This document shows positions 62,531 through 64,000 of a DNA stretch of 64,000 nucleotides, one piece after another. The stretch's first letter is position 1; each line of letters starts with the position of its first letter. The stretch comes from Rhizobium tumorigenes (GTDB taxonomy: Bacteria > Pseudomonadota > Alphaproteobacteria > Rhizobiales > Rhizobiaceae), in the NCBI RefSeq assembly GCF_003240565.2, contig NZ_CP117255.1, positions 3,401,501 through 3,465,500 on the forward strand, in the 5' to 3' direction. The notes under the pieces are model-generated. The model did no database searches. It saw only the letters and a program-made list of their open reading frames with translations, and was not told the origin of the DNA. A program made the translations under genes and the position numbers.

Positions 62531-63010
62531 ATGATGAAATTTACCGCATGGAGCCCCGGCGCTCCAAGGGGAGGTTGTGCCGCACGGTTTCGCAACCTCG
62601 TTCCGATGGCTGTGGTAGCCATGGCTTCACTGACTGCACTATCAGCTCAAGCCTTGCCTCTGACAGCCATCGCCAAGATAGAGCCTCCGGCGGTTTCGAT
62701 CGAGGTCTCTACGACATGCGATACGCGCGGTTGCTTCACATTCGGGCCGCGCCAGAGCTATCAGCGGCCAAACTATCGTCCGCTGGGCCAGACGGGACCC
62801 CGATACTATAGTCCCGGCGCGCGGCCGCCTCGCTTCATCTTCAGACCCCAGCCCCCGAGGCTGCCGCCGAAGGTGCGCGTGCCTGCCGCCGATCCGAGCT
62901 TCCACCGCCAAAGCTGCATGAACCGTTACCGCTCCTACGACCCGTTGACCGACAGCTACAAGGCGCCGGGCGGCAGGCCAGTGCGCTGCGTCCTGCCGGA
63001 GCGCCGCTGA
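62531..63010 (+). CDS. Secreted BA14K-like protein
   Basis: 159 residues from ATG 62531 (the adjacent ATG 62534 may be used; frame opens to 62396). A signal segment LVPMAVVAMASLTALSAQA is followed by a Pro/Arg/Tyr-rich middle (SYQRPNYRPLGQTGPRYYSP, PRFIFRPQPPRLPPK). The C-terminus CMNRYRSYDPLTDSYKAP is the core of the BA14K family (immunoreactive 14 kDa protein of Brucella), usually periplasmic or outer-surface, with lectin-like or envelope functions in Rhizobiales. Divergent from the mutase gene. Confidence 0.75.
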   Translation: MMKFTAWSPGAPRGGCAARFRNLVPMAVVAMASLTALSAQALPLTAIAKIEPPAVSIEVSTTCDTRGCFTFGPRQSYQRPNYRPLGQTGPRYYSPGARPPRFIFRPQPPRLPPKVRVPAADPSFHRQSCMNRYRSYDPLTDSYKAPGGRPVRCVLPERR

Positions 63011-63015
63011 TCGGC

Positions 63016-63309
63016 TTAACTCTCGCTGCGCTCCCGGTCGGTGTGGCCGAGATCGCGCCCGGGTTCGATGATGTCGCGGACCCGCTGCTTCAACTCCTTC
63101 GGGCCCGGAAAGCCACCGTCGCGCTTGCGTTCCCAGATCAGCTCACCGTCCACCCGGATCTCGAAATTGCCTCCGGTCCCGGGCAGGAGGGCGACCTCGC
63201 CGAGACTGTCGCCAAATGTTTGCAGCAGCTCCTGCGCCATCCACGCGGCGCGCAGCAGCCAGTTGCACTGGGTGCAGTAGAGGATGGTGATGCGGGGTTT
63301 TGCGGTCAT
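63016..63309 (-). CDS. SelT/SelW/SelH (Rdx) family selenoprotein homologue, Cys form
   Basis: 97 residues from ATG 63309; the frame opens to 63390. Thioredoxin-like fold with redox CxxC in ITILYCTQCNWLLRAA and later LLPGTGGNFEIRVDGELIW and DGGFPGPKELKQRVRD, characteristic of the Rdx family, with Cys replacing Sec. Cytosolic. Likely a redox-sensing or glutathione-dependent role; specific reaction unknown. Ends five bases from the convergent BA14K-like gene. Confidence 0.87.
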   Translation of the reverse strand: MTAKPRITILYCTQCNWLLRAAWMAQELLQTFGDSLGEVALLPGTGGNFEIRVDGELIWERKRDGGFPGPKELKQRVRDIIEPGRDLGHTDRERSES

Positions 63310-63601
63310 GTCGGTTTTTCCTTTGGCGGTCAATTTAGTTTGTCCGGCCTTGCGTCGCAATGGCGGCCAAAGGCACAGACTTTTCCTCATCAGCGCAGGA
63401 TCCCCTCAAGACGCGATGAGTGACGCGCAAACATGACGTATGTTTTCGCAGGCAATCTGCTTGGCTCCCTCCGGCGTCGCGGAATTGACGCGCAGGATTT
63501 TTTCGCTGCCGGCAAGCGTTCTGTATCCGTGCCAAATGAAATGTCTTAAGTGCTAAGTAACCGTCTCAACGGCAGACGATTCAATTGCAGGTGAGCAGGG
63601 C

Positions 63602-64000
63602 ATGAAGACCGCACTCGTTATCATTGATATGCAGATGCTGATGCAGCATCGTATTGAAGCAGGACGGGATCATGTCAATGGCGATGCGGCCGGCAAGATC
63701 GCCGCGCTTGCGAGGTCATTCCGTGAGGAGGGTCGTGCGGTGATCCACATCCGCCATAGGGACGGCGATACGGCTTCACCCCTCCATCCGAATGCACCCG
63801 GCTTCCAATCGATCGCGTGCGTCAGGGAGCTCGAAAGCGAACCCCTTTTTATAAAGACGACGTCGTCAGGCTTTGCCTCAACGGAATTGGAAAGCTATCT
63901 GCGGGCAAACGCCATTACAGATCTAGTCGTAACCGGAGCAGTTGCTGGATTTTGTGTTAACTCCACTGTTCGCGCCGGTGCGGATCTCGGTTTTCGAATG
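63602..64000 (+). CDS. Isochorismatase-fold cysteine hydrolase (3' end outside window)
   Basis: The first 133 codons from ATG 63602, continuing past the window edge. Readable triad: catalytic Asp in ALVIIDMQMLM, Lys in PLFIKTTSSGF, and Cys in AGFCVNSTVRAG. The residues before Cys (GAVAGFC) differ from the usual G-x-x-T-E-x-C arrangement, so substrate preference could be unusual. Family enzymes hydrolyse small amides or enol ethers (nicotinamidase, isochorismatase). No linked partner gene visible. Confidence 0.87.
   Translation, partial: MKTALVIIDMQMLMQHRIEAGRDHVNGDAAGKIAALARSFREEGRAVIHIRHRDGDTASPLHPNAPGFQSIACVRELESEPLFIKTTSSGFASTELESYLRANAITDLVVTGAVAGFCVNSTVRAGADLGFRM

Noticed and set aside
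1..64000. CRISPR arrays, insertion sequences or prophage genes
   Set aside because: No regularly spaced repeats, transposase motifs or phage structural genes were recognised anywhere in the window.

Overview
The window is chromosomal or chromid DNA from a Rhizobium/Agrobacterium-type alphaproteobacterium. The evidence is high GC with G/C-ending codons, a glxABCD-glnT type cluster next to purU, DUF982 and BA14K-like small proteins, a basic RpsU, a GcvA-type LysR, a GlxA-type AraC regulator, and many short cell-envelope genes. There is no phage, IS element or CRISPR array, and only one tRNA gene, tRNA-Leu(CAG).

Layout. 0-6 kb: end of a glutathione peroxidase, two tandem DHA2 efflux pumps, a small lipoprotein, an HWE/HisKA_2-type sensor kinase and a small membrane protein. 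6.2-11.4 kb (minus): dmmD-dmmA-dmmB-dmmC-tmm, for trimethylamine (TMA) and dimethylamine (DMA) oxidation. 11.6-17 kb (plus): a LysR regulator, then an aldehyde dehydrogenase, an enolase-superfamily dehydratase and a GMC oxidoreductase. 17-22.3 kb: class III adenylate cyclase, amidase, SHOCT protein, LLM monooxygenase, acetyltransferase. 22.4-27.8 kb: fatty acid desaturase divergent from an XRE regulator, a ROK-like protein with permuted motif order, a CDF metal exporter, rpsU. 28-33.3 kb: a KefF/KefC-type potassium efflux pair and metQNI. 33.4-38.7 kb: an FAD protein and cell-surface glycosyltransferase genes. 38.8-43.2 kb: tdm (TMAO demethylase) divergent from an APC permease. 43.4-48.5 kb: DUF982, P1 peptidase, and a kinase/M23-like/PLP-lyase fusion. 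48.6-55.7 kb (minus): glxA, mgsA, mgsB, mgsC, osmC, gmaS, purU. 55.8-64 kb: GH5 hydrolase, CapD-type dehydratase, GT25, tRNA-Leu, phosphomannomutase, small secreted and redox proteins, and the start of an isochorismatase-fold hydrolase.

How it fits together. Three separate modules encode a nearly continuous methylated-amine route: Tmm (TMA to TMAO), Tdm (TMAO to DMA plus formaldehyde), DmmDABC (DMA to methylamine plus a C1 unit carried by tetrahydrofolate), GmaS (methylamine to gamma-glutamylmethylamide), MgsABC (to N-methylglutamate), and PurU (formyl-THF to formate). The terminal N-methylglutamate dehydrogenase (mgdABCD) and a recognised TMAO ABC importer are not in the window. The permease divergent from tdm is the best transporter candidate. 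The least explained items are the trifunctional kinase-lyase and the permuted ROK protein. Start codons were chosen by ribosome-binding site and family alignment, so several differ from the longest possible reading frame.
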